Assembly (NCBI GenBank): GCA_002352125.1
Contig: DEHU01000089.1
Span: 1-10,819 of the forward strand
Direction: 5' to 3'
Length of the DNA: 10,819 nt
DNA from: Competibacteraceae bacterium UBA2792
GTDB taxonomy: Bacteria; Pseudomonadota; Gammaproteobacteria; Competibacterales; Competibacteraceae
Below, piece by piece: positions 1 to 6,858 of the stretch. The notes under the pieces are model-generated. The model was not told the origin of the DNA. It was given only the letters and a program-made list of their open reading frames with translations, and did not search any database. The translations under genes were made by a program, and so were the position numbers. Numbering within the stretch: position 1 is the first letter of the stretch; every line of letters starts with the position of its first letter.

Positions 1-128
1 GCTGCATGACGGAACTCTCGGAACGAAACCGACGATCCGCCGTCCGCTGCGACGATTCGGCGGTACGGCCTCGAAGTTCCCCGGCGAGGGTTGGGTGCGT
101 TATCCGGCCAACGGGCAACGTCGGGGGA

Positions 129-177
129 ATCCGCGCGGGGAATATAATTCTAGTTCAGTCCAGACCCCGGCGCGGAT
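129..177 (-). terminator. Imperfect hairpin downstream of rplI, possible operon end
   Basis: Starting 13 nt after the L9 stop codon, the arm at 165-177 pairs with the arm at 129-140: 12 base pairs with one bulged base, mostly G and C, closing a 24-nt AT-rich loop (141-164). The place is right for the end of the rpsF-rplI operon. The loop is long and no T-run follows, so this is not a canonical intrinsic terminator. It could be an mRNA-stabilising 3' structure, or the AT-rich loop could hold promoter elements for a gene beyond the left edge. Bases 1-128 contain no gene I can support. Confidence 0.35.
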
Positions 178-190
178 AATTCGCCAAATT

Positions 191-640
191 TTAGGCTTCG
201 GCGATGATGTTGACCCGGATTTGGGTTTTGACCTCGCTGTGTAGATGCAGGTCTACGTCGTATTCGCCGATCTGGCGAATCGGACCGGTAGAAAGCCGCA
301 CTTCGTGTTTCGACAGCTCGATGCCAGCGGCCGATACCGCATTGGCGATATCGGCGGCGCCGACCGAACCGAACAGCCTGCCTTCGCTGCCGGTCTTCAC
401 CGAAAGAGTGACGATCAGCTCGGCCAATTGGGTCGCGCGAGCGCTAGCCTTGGCCAAAGCCTCGGCGGCGACTCGTTCCAGTTCGGCGCGGCGAGCCTCG
501 AAACGAGCCAAGTTGGCCGCAGTGGCCGCAGTGGCTTTACCTTGAGGGATCAGAAAGTTGCGGGCATAACCCGGCTTGACTTTGACCCGATCGCCCAGGG
601 CGCCTAAGTTGGCGATTTTTTCTAGCAGAATGATTTCCAT
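191..640 (-). CDS. rplI: 50S ribosomal protein L9
   Basis: Ribosomal protein L9 binds 23S rRNA near the base of the L1 stalk in the large subunit. The 149-residue product has the same length as E. coli L9. It opens with [17 protein letters not shown] and carries the family signature [16 protein letters not shown] at about residues 20-35. A long Ala/Glu/Arg-rich connecting helix follows (about 41-75), then a C-terminal domain with GRLFGSVG and HSEV. The start was taken at 640 and not the upstream ATG at 733, because the L9 N-terminus begins exactly at MEIILL and a GGAG Shine-Dalgarno lies about 7-9 nt upstream. The 31 extra residues of the longer frame are unlike L9 and overlap the preceding gene. 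It is the last gene of the rpsF operon, 40 nt after the DUF2232 gene. Confidence 0.97.
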   Translation of the reverse strand: MEIILLEKIANLGALGDRVKVKPGYARNFLIPQGKATAATAANLARFEARRAELERVAAEALAKASARATQLAELIVTLSVKTGSEGRLFGSVGAADIANAVSAAGIELSKHEVRLSTGPIRQIGEYDVDLHLHSEVKTQIRVNIIAEA

Positions 641-680
641 CGCTAAACTCCAAAGTTTTTCGATGCGCGTAAGTGCGCGT

Positions 681-1598
681 TCAGCGTTTGCCCGGCCGCG
701 AACGAACGCGGGTCCGAAAATCGGCCCACGCATCGGCGACGCCCAGCGCCATCACCACCTGCGATAGCAGCGGAATCAGCAGCAGGTAGAACAAAATCAG
801 CCAGGCCGGCGAGAGCTGTAATTTGAACGACAAGGCGTGAACCAGAGCGATGCCCTGGAGGGTGAACAGCGTTCCCAGAACCAGCGCGGCGTTGGTCAGC
901 ACTGGCCAGCCAGACAGCATCGCCCCGCCAAACAGCGCCAGCAGCAGCACCGCCAGTGGCCGGCCCAACCGCAACCCGTGAAATTCGGGACGGAAACCGC
1001 CGGGGTTGAACAACAATGCCTGCCACCAGCGACCCAGCAGCAACGCCGTCAGCACCGACAGCAGGCCCGCGCTGGCCGCTTGGCCCGGCAGGAACGGCGC
1101 CCAGCTTTCGAGTAGCTCGAACAGTTCGTTCAGCGTGGCTTGGTCTGTCGTTTGCCCCAGCGATGCCGATTCCACTAATTCTTGTTGCAGCCTGCCGAGC
1201 GCGTCGTTCCACCAGATTGCCGGGTCGTCCAGCGCAAGATAAAAGCCGGCTACGCCCAGCAGGCTCAGCAGCGCCGCCACCTGGAACGTTCTGGATAACG
1301 AGACCGTGGTCCTCAGCACCCACGCGAGCGACCATAACGCAAACCAGCAAGGCAGCAGTACCCGTGCCATTGGCCACGGCGTGCCGAGCACCAACCAAGT
1401 CAATCCGGCGGCACCCAGTCCGGCCAATATCGCGAGCAGCGCCCCCTCGGCCGCACCTTGGCGCAAGGTGACCAGCGCCACCACCGCTCCGGCAACGGTC
1501 AAGAACGGCGGGAACAGCCAGAATAATACTGCCGCCGTGGCGGCGGTCAGCACCGCCGCCGGCCGGCTCCGCACGACGAAAGCGGCGAGCGACCGCAC
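681..1598 (-). CDS. DUF2232 family multi-pass inner-membrane protein
   Basis: This 305-residue hydrophobic protein sits between rpsR and rplI, where many gammaproteobacteria carry a DUF2232 membrane protein of unknown function. About eight hydrophobic segments are visible (roughly residues 14-45, 52-72, 78-96, 105-123, 172-190, 213-230, 234-256 and 264-288). A more polar stretch at 124-170 is likely outside the bilayer. The motif [17 protein letters not shown] (197-213) lies just before a membrane segment and is the kind of conserved loop I associate with this family. The start is GTG at 1598. It is the only possible start between this point and an in-frame TGA, which is the stop of rpsR, so initiation with GTG seems forced unless it lies further inside. 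The ribosome-binding site is weak (GGGA), which suggests translation follows that of rpsR. Function unknown. Confidence 0.85.
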   Translation of the reverse strand: MRSLAAFVVRSRPAAVLTAATAAVLFWLFPPFLTVAGAVVALVTLRQGAAEGALLAILAGLGAAGLTWLVLGTPWPMARVLLPCWFALWSLAWVLRTTVSLSRTFQVAALLSLLGVAGFYLALDDPAIWWNDALGRLQQELVESASLGQTTDQATLNELFELLESWAPFLPGQAASAGLLSVLTALLLGRWWQALLFNPGGFRPEFHGLRLGRPLAVLLLALFGGAMLSGWPVLTNAALVLGTLFTLQGIALVHALSFKLQLSPAWLILFYLLLIPLLSQVVMALGVADAWADFRTRVRSRPGKR

Positions 1599-1643
1599 TG
1601 CGAGTGATCCCGGTGACCGGTTCGAGCTGTCTGGACCGACAGT

Positions 1644-1868
1644 TCAATGCCGGTCGCAGTAGGGCAGTAGCGCCAGGAATCGGGCGCGTTTGATCGCTAC
1701 CGACAACTGCCGCTGGTAACGGGCTTTGGTGCCGGTGATGCGGCTCGGCACGATCTTGCCGGTTTCCGTGACGTAGTTCTTCAAGGTGGCGATGTCCTTG
1801 TAGTCGATTTCCTTGACGCCTTCGGCGGTGAAACGGCAAAACTTCTTGCGACGAAAAAAGCGCGACAT
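1644..1868 (-). CDS. rpsR: 30S ribosomal protein S18
   Basis: S18 binds 16S rRNA as a heterodimer with S6 on the platform of the small subunit. The 74-residue product closely matches E. coli S18 (75 residues). It has an N-terminal [13 protein letters not shown] segment, the core [17 protein letters not shown], the signature [13 protein letters not shown], and a C-terminal [13 protein letters not shown]. The ATG start at 1868 has GAGG upstream at a rather long spacing of about 11 nt. It lies 24 nt after priB in the same operon as its partner S6. The 45-nt gap to the DUF2232 gene stays in one reading frame, with only the rpsR stop separating the two. Confidence 0.97.
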   Translation of the reverse strand: MSRFFRRKKFCRFTAEGVKEIDYKDIATLKNYVTETGKIVPSRITGTKARYQRQLSVAIKRARFLALLPYCDRH

Positions 1869-1892
1869 GTTGAGTCGATCCTCAATAGTTGA

Positions 1893-2222
1893 TTATTCGG
1901 CATCGAAAACGTCGATGCAGGTGGCGTGCAGTACCAAACGGTATTCGCTTTCGCGGTAATTGGCGCGACCGATGAAACCTTGCACTCGCACGCGTGTTCC
2001 CGGCGGCAGGCGGCGTGCAGCCTGGGCCAGCGGCTCGCCGCAGGCCACGACCGGAAGTCGGCAACGCGCTTCGCGCGGGAGGCCGGCTTCCATTTGGCTG
2101 GAATGGTGATCCAGCAGGAAACGACCGATCGCCACGCCCGCCGGGGACGTGCGAGTTTCGCAAGGGCCAACCACTTGACCGACGATGGTTAGGCAGTTAT
2201 CGGTGGGTGGCAAAGAGGCCAC
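1893..2222 (-). CDS. priB: Primosomal replication protein N (PriB)
   Basis: PriB is a single-stranded-DNA-binding OB-fold dimer that works with PriA and DnaT in restarting stalled replication forks. The 109-residue product has the PriB pattern: an N-terminal strand CLTIVGQVVG (10-19), then SPAGVAIGRFLLDHHSSQ (26-43) followed by EAG, the stretch CRLPVVACG (54-62), VRVQGFI (78-84) and a C-terminal LVLHA strand (96-100). It lies between rpsF and rpsR, the standard place in gammaproteobacteria. The start is GTG at 2222, 22 nt after the rpsF stop, preceded by GGGG at a good distance. An ATG a few bases upstream is out of frame. An SSB-like annotation is possible because of the shared fold, but context and motifs favour PriB. 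Confidence 0.93.
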   Translation of the reverse strand: MASLPPTDNCLTIVGQVVGPCETRTSPAGVAIGRFLLDHHSSQMEAGLPREARCRLPVVACGEPLAQAARRLPPGTRVRVQGFIGRANYRESEYRLVLHATCIDVFDAE

Positions 2223-2244
2223 GACAACCCCATCGGGCGAGGGC

Positions 2245-2670
2245 TCAAGCGGCTTCGTCGTCCGCTTCGGCCTCGTCGTCGGCCTCTTCGCGGTCGGTGC
2301 GTCCCTCGCGATCCCCGTGGCTGTCGCGATCCCCGTGGCTGTCGCGTTCGTCGCGAGATTTGATCAACGGAGATGGCTCGGTTTCGGGACCGTCGCGCTG
2401 GATGACGAGATTGCGGATGACGGCGTCGTTGAAGCGAAACGCGCTTTGAATTTCCTGCAATACGGCTTGGCTGCACTCGATGTTCATCAGCACGTAGTGC
2501 GCCTTATGGATTTTGTTGATCGGATAAGCCAACTGCCGGCGGCCCCAATCTTCTAAACGGTGGATTTGGCCGCCGTCCTCCTGGATCATCGCGCGATAAC
2601 GCTCGATCATTGCCGGGACTTGTTCGCTCTGGTCGGGGTGGACCATAAAGACGATTTCGTAATGTCGCAT
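2245..2670 (-). CDS. rpsF: 30S ribosomal protein S6
   Basis: S6 pairs with S18 on the small-subunit platform. The N-terminal 92 residues follow E. coli S6 closely: [19 protein letters not shown] at the start, [16 protein letters not shown] (36-51), HKAHYVLMN (55-63) and [12 protein letters not shown] (78-89). The ATG at 2670 has GGGAG about 6 nt upstream. The protein is 141 residues, slightly longer than E. coli S6, and the extra length is in the C-terminal tail (about 93-141). The tail is highly charged and contains RDSHGD twice in tandem (109-120), then an acidic end rich in D, E and A. E. coli S6 ends in glutamates that RimK extends. Here the last residues are DDEAA, so that modification may not apply in the same way. 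First gene of the operon; promoter and leader lie directly upstream. Confidence 0.97.
   Translation of the reverse strand: MRHYEIVFMVHPDQSEQVPAMIERYRAMIQEDGGQIHRLEDWGRRQLAYPINKIHKAHYVLMNIECSQAVLQEIQSAFRFNDAVIRNLVIQRDGPETEPSPLIKSRDERDSHGDRDSHGDREGRTDREEADDEAEADDEAA
2308..2343 (-). repeat. Perfect 18-bp tandem duplication in the rpsF tail
   Basis: Two adjacent identical 18-bp units (2308-2325 and 2326-2343) lie inside rpsF. The identity continues 3 bp to the right and 2 bp to the left. The unit length is a multiple of three, so the reading frame is kept and the duplication adds six residues (RDSHGD) to the disordered C-terminal tail of S6. Identity at the DNA level, including third codon positions, suggests a recent slippage event. 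Confidence 0.9.
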
Positions 2671-2694
2671 CGGGGCTCCCTACGGATGAAAACA

Positions 2695-2740
2695 GCCTCC
2701 CGCGGCGCGGTGAGGCAAGGAGTCGCGGCCCGGGGGCCGC
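2695..2740 (-). promoter_or_regulatory. GC-rich rpsF leader with two hairpins, candidate S6:S18 autoregulatory region
   Basis: Between the promoter and rpsF the transcript can form two compact hairpins. The first (2725-2740) has a 6-bp GCGGCC/GGCCGC stem with a 4-nt loop. The second (2695-2716) has a 9-bp stem of 5 plus 4 pairs with a single bulged A and a GCC loop. It ends 24 nt before the start codon. In many bacteria the rpsF leader carries an RNA motif bound by the S6:S18 dimer that mimics the 16S rRNA site with a CCG element. CCG occurs within and near the second hairpin, but I cannot match the known motif confidently, so only the hairpins themselves are observed. Confidence 0.4.
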
Positions 2741-2751
2741 AAGGGGCAGTC

Positions 2752-2780
2752 ATTCTAGGGGGAAAGCCCGAGGCGCGCAA
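2752..2780 (-). promoter_or_regulatory. Sigma70-type promoter of the rpsF operon
   Basis: Read on the minus strand, TTGCGC (2775-2780) and TAGAAT (2752-2757) are separated by exactly 17 nt. Each hexamer differs from consensus at one or two positions. The predicted transcript starts near 2745, giving a leader of about 75 nt before rpsF. Position, spacing and match support this as the operon promoter. Read-through from the upstream methyltransferase gene on the same strand is possible. Confidence 0.6.
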
Positions 2781-2877
2781 CGCCAGGCGGTGCGGCGAAT
2801 AAACCGGCGGCGGATGCGCTGATCCCGTGATCGATTTGGCCGGACGGTCGCAGGGGCAACCGAATCCGAACGCAATT

Positions 2878-3657
2878 TCATCGATTGTGTCTGCCGGCGA
2901 CCGGTGACGCCTTGCCGACCCGCACCGCCAGCGGCCATGTCACCCGGCGCCGGTCGTGCGGCGGCGTCCAAAGAGGCGACAGCTCCGTCGCCAATGGTGC
3001 CACGGGATCGTGACCTCGCTCGGCGATATAGCGGCCGGTTGCCGACCAGCTACGAATGTAGCCAAGGAGTTCCGATAAAGTCCAATGCGCTTCCATGTCG
3101 AACGCAGGCGCGGGAATTTCGGCGAACGGGAAGGGCAGCGTTCGGTAGCCGCTTTCGACGAGCCGGCGTTCGGGTGGCCAGTACGGGCCGACGGTATCGC
3201 GGTAGAACGCCTCCACTTGCGCATTCGCCGTTGCGCCTTCGACCGAAAGCACGCCATAACTCCATACCGCCAGGATGCCGCCAGGTTTCAGCACCCGCCG
3301 CGTTTCGGCGTAGAAGCGGTCCAGGTCGAGCCAGTGCAGCGCTTGGGCGACCGCGACGAGATCGACGGCCGCATCCGGCAGACCGGATGCTTCGGCTGCC
3401 GCGACCCGATATTCCACGCCCGGCTGGGGCATGGCGGCGGCGATCTGCGCCGAGCTGGCATCGGTGGCGACCACCCGCTCGAAGTGCAAGGCCAAATCGC
3501 GCGATGCTTGCCCGCTACCTGCCGCACAGTCCCAGGCGAGGGTACGACCGGGCGCGATGTCCGCCAGCCACGCGAACAGCTTTGCCGGGTAAGTGGGGCG
3601 AAAACCGGCATAGTCGGCGGCAACGGAAGCGAAATGGTCGGTGAAGGTGTCGCTCAT
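2878..3657 (-). CDS. Class I SAM-dependent methyltransferase, substrate unknown
   Basis: This 259-residue soluble protein has the seven-strand methyltransferase fold. Motif I is WDCAAGSGQ (42-50), the acidic residue that contacts the SAM ribose is in VVATDAS (62-68), and the later motifs are VAVAQALHWLDLDRFY (101-116) and RVLKPGGILAVWSYG (121-135). The N-terminal DHFASVAADYAGFRPTYP and the C-terminal VTWPLAVRVGK are typical of a group of uncharacterised small-molecule methyltransferases distantly like yeast trans-aconitate methyltransferase. The ATG at 3657 has only a weak ribosome-binding site. It is transcribed divergently from cobU and lies 207 nt upstream of rpsF on the same strand. I see no signal peptide or membrane segment. 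The substrate cannot be read from the sequence, and the neighbouring cobalamin genes do not by themselves imply a role in that pathway. Confidence 0.88.
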   Translation of the reverse strand: MSDTFTDHFASVAADYAGFRPTYPAKLFAWLADIAPGRTLAWDCAAGSGQASRDLALHFERVVATDASSAQIAAAMPQPGVEYRVAAAEASGLPDAAVDLVAVAQALHWLDLDRFYAETRRVLKPGGILAVWSYGVLSVEGATANAQVEAFYRDTVGPYWPPERRLVESGYRTLPFPFAEIPAPAFDMEAHWTLSELLGYIRSWSATGRYIAERGHDPVAPLATELSPLWTPPHDRRRVTWPLAVRVGKASPVAGRHNR

Positions 3658-3699
3658 ATAAACCCAGTAATTTTTGGTCCCGCTCGCGGGAAGTATGTT

Positions 3700-3739
3700 G
3701 ATGGGCGCCGTCGTCGCTATCGATGCCCATCGGCCGATG
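3700..3739. promoter_or_regulatory. Inverted repeats in the divergent intergenic region
   Basis: The 179 bp between the methyltransferase gene and cobU hold several dyads. A 7-bp inverted repeat (GATGGGC at 3700-3706, GCCCATC at 3725-3731) partly overlaps a perfect 12-bp palindrome CATCGGCCGATG (3728-3739). A further small palindrome lies at 3679-3690 and a GCCGC/GCGGC hairpin at 3791-3804. The position between divergent genes fits an operator or transcript structures, but no known binding site is recognised. No B12 box typical of a cobalamin riboswitch is seen here. Confidence 0.35.
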
Positions 3740-3760
3740 AAAATGCGTTGCCGGCCGCGT

Positions 3761-3788
3761 TTGGTAATTGTTCGAAATCGACGATAAT
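3761..3788 (+). promoter_or_regulatory. Candidate promoter of the cob operon
   Basis: TTGGTA (3761-3766) and GATAAT (3783-3788) are separated by 16 nt and point toward cobU. The predicted transcript would start near 3795, about 42 nt before the cobU start. An AT-rich TATAAG closer to the gene (3823-3828) has no partner -35 at a suitable distance. The match is fair, so this is a tentative call. Confidence 0.4.
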
Positions 3789-3836
3789 AGGCCGCCCTAG
3801 CGGCGGTTTGCGGTGAAAAAATTATAAGTCGTTGAC

Positions 3837-4355
3837 ATGAAAGAACTCATCCTCGGTGGCGCTCGTTCTGGCAAGAGCGCCTTCGCCCAGCAGCGGGCGC
3901 TCGCCAGCGGTCTGAACGTGATCTATTTCGCCACCGCGCAAGCCGGCGACGCGGAGATGGCCGAACGCATCGCCCGCCATCGCGCCGAACGCCCCAAAGA
4001 TTGGGGATTGATCGAAGAGCCGCTAGCGCTGGCCAAAGCGCTGAACAACTGCGCCGCCCCAGATCGTTGCTTGTTGGTCGATTGCCTCACCCTGTGGCTC
4101 GGCAACCTGCTGGCTGCGGGGGATGATCGGCTGGATGCCGAAACGAACGCCTTGCTGGATGCGATCCCGAGTTTGCCCGGCCAGATACTGCTGGTCAGCA
4201 ACGAAGTGGGGCAGGGCATCGTTCCCGCCAACCCCTTGGCCCGGCGATTTCGCGACGAAGCGGGCCGGCTGCATCAGGCGGTCGCCAGCCGCTGCGACCG
4301 AGCGACCTTCGTGGTCGCGGGTTTACCTCTTACTCTCAAGGACTGTTCCGCATGA
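3837..4355 (+). CDS. cobU: Adenosylcobinamide kinase / adenosylcobinamide-phosphate guanylyltransferase
   Basis: This bifunctional cytosolic enzyme phosphorylates adenosylcobinamide and then adds GMP to give adenosyl-GDP-cobinamide, which CobS uses. The 172-residue product has a P-loop GGARSGKS (7-14), a central HRAERP (48-53) holding the histidine that corresponds to the guanylylated residue of the family, [11 protein letters not shown] (81-91), and [10 protein letters not shown] (121-130) followed by [11 protein letters not shown]. Length is normal for CobU/CobP. The ATG at 3837 is chosen because an in-frame TAA lies just upstream with no other start between. Its ribosome-binding site is weak. 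It is the first gene of the operon and overlaps cobT by 4 nt. Confidence 0.95.
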   Translation: MKELILGGARSGKSAFAQQRALASGLNVIYFATAQAGDAEMAERIARHRAERPKDWGLIEEPLALAKALNNCAAPDRCLLVDCLTLWLGNLLAAGDDRLDAETNALLDAIPSLPGQILLVSNEVGQGIVPANPLARRFRDEAGRLHQAVASRCDRATFVVAGLPLTLKDCSA

Positions 4356-5395
4356 GCCATCATTGGTTTGACGATCCCGTTTCCGATTTGGACGATGTCG
4401 TGTTGGCCGCCGCCCGCGGGCGCCAGTCGCAACTGACCAAGCCACCCGGTTCCTTGGGTCGATTGGAAGATTTTGGCGTTGTCTTGGCAGCCATGCAAGG
4501 TACCCAACAGCCGCGGGTGGATCACGTTTGGATAACCGTGTTCGCAGGCGATCACGGCGTGACGGCCGAGGGTGTTTCCGCCTTCCCGCAAGTGGTGACC
4601 GCCGAAATGGTCCGCAATTTCGCGCGTGGCGGCGCTGCGATTAGCGTGCTGGCGCGGGAGTGGAACGCGCGGCTCGAAGTCGTCAACGTCGGCACGGTGC
4701 AACCGCTGGAAGATTTGCCCGGCGTGCTGGATGCCAGGGTAGGATCCGGTACTGCCAACTTCGTCCACGGGCCGGCCATGACGGTCGCGCAACTGCACGA
4801 TGCGTTGATTGCCGGCCGCGATGCCGCCGAACGGGCTGCGATCGGGGGTGCGCACCTGTTCGTCGGCGGCGAGATGGGTATCGGCAACACCACCAGCGCC
4901 GTCGCCGTCGCCTGTTCCCTGCTTGGCCTGCCTGCCGCGCAACTCGCTGGCCCCGGTACCGGATTGGATGCCGTCGGCGTCGTTCGCAAGGCGCTGGTCA
5001 TCGAGCGGGCGCTGGCCCAGCATCGCAGCGACCAACCCTTGGTCGCTTTGCAGCGGCTGGGCGGTTTCGAAATCGCCGCGCTGGCGGGCGCTTACTTGCG
5101 TTGCGGCCAACTGGGCGTGCCGGCGCTGGTGGACGGTTTTATCGCCACCGTGGCCGCGCTGGTGGCGGTGCGGCTGCAACCGCAACTGGCTGCATGGTTG
5201 TTTTATGCGCACTGCTCCGCCGAACCCGGTCATCGCCGGTTGCTGGATGCGTTGGATGTCAAGCCGTTGCTCGATATGGGCATGCGGCTGGGCGAAGGCA
5301 GCGGTGCGGCCGTGGCGATGCCGATCCTGCGCGCCGCTGCTGCCCTGCACGCCCGGATGGCAACTTTCACCGAAGCCGGGGTTTCGCAAACATGA
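4352..5395 (+). CDS. cobT: Nicotinate-nucleotide--dimethylbenzimidazole phosphoribosyltransferase
   Basis: CobT moves phosphoribose from nicotinate mononucleotide to 5,6-dimethylbenzimidazole, making alpha-ribazole 5'-phosphate, the lower-ligand donor of cobalamin. The 347-residue protein has all main family motifs: KPPGSLG (30-36), FAGDHGV (64-70), GEMGIGNTT (173-181), GPGTGL (200-205), SAEPGH in the C-terminal part, and LGEGSGAA. The Glu in that last motif, residue 315, corresponds to the catalytic base (Glu317 in the Salmonella enzyme). The start overlaps the cobU stop (ATGA), and AAGGA at 4338-4342 is a clear ribosome-binding site. Length and N-terminus agree with the family. Confidence 0.97.
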   Translation: MSHHWFDDPVSDLDDVVLAAARGRQSQLTKPPGSLGRLEDFGVVLAAMQGTQQPRVDHVWITVFAGDHGVTAEGVSAFPQVVTAEMVRNFARGGAAISVLAREWNARLEVVNVGTVQPLEDLPGVLDARVGSGTANFVHGPAMTVAQLHDALIAGRDAAERAAIGGAHLFVGGEMGIGNTTSAVAVACSLLGLPAAQLAGPGTGLDAVGVVRKALVIERALAQHRSDQPLVALQRLGGFEIAALAGAYLRCGQLGVPALVDGFIATVAALVAVRLQPQLAAWLFYAHCSAEPGHRRLLDALDVKPLLDMGMRLGEGSGAAVAMPILRAAAALHARMATFTEAGVSQT

Positions 5396-5997
5396 GCGAT
5401 TTCACCACGGTGGATCTGTTGCGGCACGGCGAGCCGGAAGGCGGCCAAAAATTCCGGGGAGCGATCGACGATCCTCTCAGCCCGTGCGGTTGGCAGCAGA
5501 TGCGAATGACGGTGGGCGAATATGGCGGCTGGCAAACTATCGTCAGCTCGCCGCTGATCCGTTGCGCTGCGTTTGCCCGCGAACTGGCCGAGCGGCTGGA
5601 GCGGCCGCTGGAAATCGTGCCCGAATTCGTCGAGGTGAGCTTCGGAATCTGGGAAGGCCGTAGCGTCGCCGACGTGAATGCTGCCGATCCCCTCACGCTG
5701 GCTCGATTCTGGCGCGATCCGGTCGCCTATCCCATTCCCCAGGGAGAACCCATCGCCGATTTCGACCGGCGGATCGGCCAAGCTTGGGACGCGTTGCTGG
5801 AACATTATCGGGGTTGCCATATCCTGCTGGTCGCCCACGGCGGCGTCATTCGCATGGTGCTCCGCCGCTTGCTGGATATGCCGGTGCAGCGAATATGGCG
5901 AATCGAAGTGCCGTTCGCCGCCATCAGCCGAATTCGCCTGCATCGCGATCCGGGTTCCGAACCTCATCTGGTGTTCCACAACGGCCGCTTGGCATGA
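5392..5997 (+). CDS. cobC: CobC-type histidine phosphatase (alpha-ribazole phosphatase)
   Basis: A 201-residue histidine phosphatase of the phosphoglycerate mutase superfamily. Its likely role is removing the phosphate from alpha-ribazole 5'-phosphate or from adenosylcobalamin 5'-phosphate. Visible active-site elements are LLRHGEP (9-15) with nucleophile His12, SSPLIRC (52-58) with Arg57, [11 protein letters not shown] (80-90) with Glu81, and LLVAHGG (145-151) with the second histidine at 149. The start is placed at 5392, in an ATGA overlap with cobT. The same frame stays open far upstream through cobT, but that part is arginine-rich shadow sequence. Sequence alone cannot exclude other phosphatase substrates. 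Its place between cobT and cobS, overlapping both, supports the cobalamin role. Confidence 0.88.
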   Translation: MSDFTTVDLLRHGEPEGGQKFRGAIDDPLSPCGWQQMRMTVGEYGGWQTIVSSPLIRCAAFARELAERLERPLEIVPEFVEVSFGIWEGRSVADVNAADPLTLARFWRDPVAYPIPQGEPIADFDRRIGQAWDALLEHYRGCHILLVAHGGVIRMVLRRLLDMPVQRIWRIEVPFAAISRIRLHRDPGSEPHLVFHNGRLA

Positions 5998-6737
5998 TCC
6001 GCGCCTTTGTTCTGGCGCTGCAATTGCTCACCCGGCTACCGGTACCTTTGCCCGGTTCGCCGCCGCAGCCGCAGGAGCTGGGATTATCGGTGCTGTTTTT
6101 TCCGGCGGTCGGGCTCGGGATCGGTGCCTTGCTGGCGGGGCTGCACACGATCCTGTGGCCGACCGATCCTGGCGTGTTGGCCGGTTTGATCTTGGCGGTT
6201 TGGGTTTTGCTGACCGGCGGTTTGCATCTGGATGGCTTGGCCGATACCGCCGATGCCTGGATCGGTGGCCAGGGCGACCGGGATCGAACTCTGGCAATCA
6301 TGAAAGATCCGCGCAGCGGCCCGGTCGCCATTGTCGTGATCGTATTGATCTTGCTCAACAAGTTTGCCGCTCTGGAATCGCTGCTCGCCGGCGATGCGCG
6401 TACCGTGTTGCTGTTGGCGCCGGTACTGGGTCGCGCGGTGATCGTCCTATTGCTGATCACCGCTCCTTATATACGATCCGGCGGCTTGGGAACGCCCTAT
6501 GCCCAATACCTGCCGCGTTCGAGCTGCGGCGCGTTGCTATTGCTGATTGCCGCTGCTGTCGTCGCCTTGCTCGGATGGCAGGGTGGCGTGTTGCTCGGCG
6601 TGCTCGGCGTTGGATTTCTCGGCATGCGCCGTTGGTTGCTGAGCCGCTTGGGCGGCGTCACCGGCGATACCTTGGGCGCGGTCTGCGAAGTGGCCGAGAC
6701 CGCCGTATTGTTGGTGTCCGCGTTGCTGGTGGATTGA
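5994..6737 (+). CDS. cobS: Adenosylcobinamide-GDP ribazoletransferase (cobalamin synthase)
   Basis: CobS is an integral inner-membrane enzyme that joins adenosyl-GDP-cobinamide to alpha-ribazole (or its phosphate), the last assembly step of cobalamin. The 247-residue product has the length of the E. coli enzyme. Early hallmarks are LLTRLPVP (11-18) and FFPAVGLGIG (35-44). The aspartate-rich GGLHLDGLADTADA (75-88) and MKDPRSGP (103-110) are thought to bind metal and the nucleotide. GVTGDTLGA lies near the C-terminus. Several hydrophobic segments fill the rest. The ATG at 5994 overlaps the cobC stop (ATGA) and gives the expected N-terminus. An upstream extension of the frame to 5784 lies inside cobC and is rejected. 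Last gene of the four-gene operon. Confidence 0.96.
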   Translation: MIRAFVLALQLLTRLPVPLPGSPPQPQELGLSVLFFPAVGLGIGALLAGLHTILWPTDPGVLAGLILAVWVLLTGGLHLDGLADTADAWIGGQGDRDRTLAIMKDPRSGPVAIVVIVLILLNKFAALESLLAGDARTVLLLAPVLGRAVIVLLLITAPYIRSGGLGTPYAQYLPRSSCGALLLLIAAAVVALLGWQGGVLLGVLGVGFLGMRRWLLSRLGGVTGDTLGAVCEVAETAVLLVSALLVD

Positions 6738-6740
6738 AAA

Positions 6741-6789
6741 GCCGGCGGCGTGCACTGCCGAAACCGGCATTCCGGGCGTTCCGTCCGGA
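6741..6789 (+). terminator. Two tandem hairpins after cobS
   Basis: Directly after the cobS stop the transcript can fold a hairpin at 6741-6768. It has an outer GCCGG/CCGGC stem, an inner CGGC/GCCG stem, an AAA bulge and a 7-nt loop. A second, smaller hairpin (TCCGG at 6771-6775, CCGGA at 6785-6789) follows. No run of T follows either, so intrinsic termination is uncertain. The position suits the end of the cob operon or 3'-end protection. The following 6790-6850 shows nothing further that I recognise. Confidence 0.4.
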
Positions 6790-6858
6790 CTCATCGTAAT
6801 TTCCTGCCTTGATTGCGATTTCCGGAAGCGGGCGACGGGTGGTGCGGTTTCCCGTTTG

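Noticed and set aside
143..148. TATAAT on the plus strand as a promoter
   Set aside because: No acceptable -35 at 16-18 nt, and it would transcribe antisense into rplI. It lies in the loop of a hairpin.
664..680. 7-bp direct repeat TGCGCGT twice between the DUF2232 gene and rplI
   Set aside because: Too short and simple in a GC-rich context to claim a function.
643..1839. 398-codon open frame on the minus strand across the DUF2232 gene and rpsR
   Set aside because: It is a GC-rich shadow frame dominated by R, G and A, and overlaps two well-supported genes on the same strand.
3658..3836. Cobalamin riboswitch upstream of cobU
   Set aside because: I could not find the conserved B12 box or the expected arrangement of helices, and the region is short for a full element ending before the start codon.
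4274..5389. 371-codon open frame antisense to cobT
   Set aside because: No recognisable motifs and biased composition (R, Q, H, G). It is explained as the mirror of a strongly supported cobT.
4660..5391. Possible N-terminal extension of the phosphatase into cobT
   Set aside because: The extension is arginine-rich and unlike any domain. The phosphatase motif starts right after the ATG at 5392, which overlaps the cobT stop in the same way as the other junctions.
5678..6799. 373-codon plus-strand frame over cobC and cobS
   Set aside because: Arg/Ala/Gly/Cys-rich shadow frame; cobC and cobS explain the region with clear motifs.
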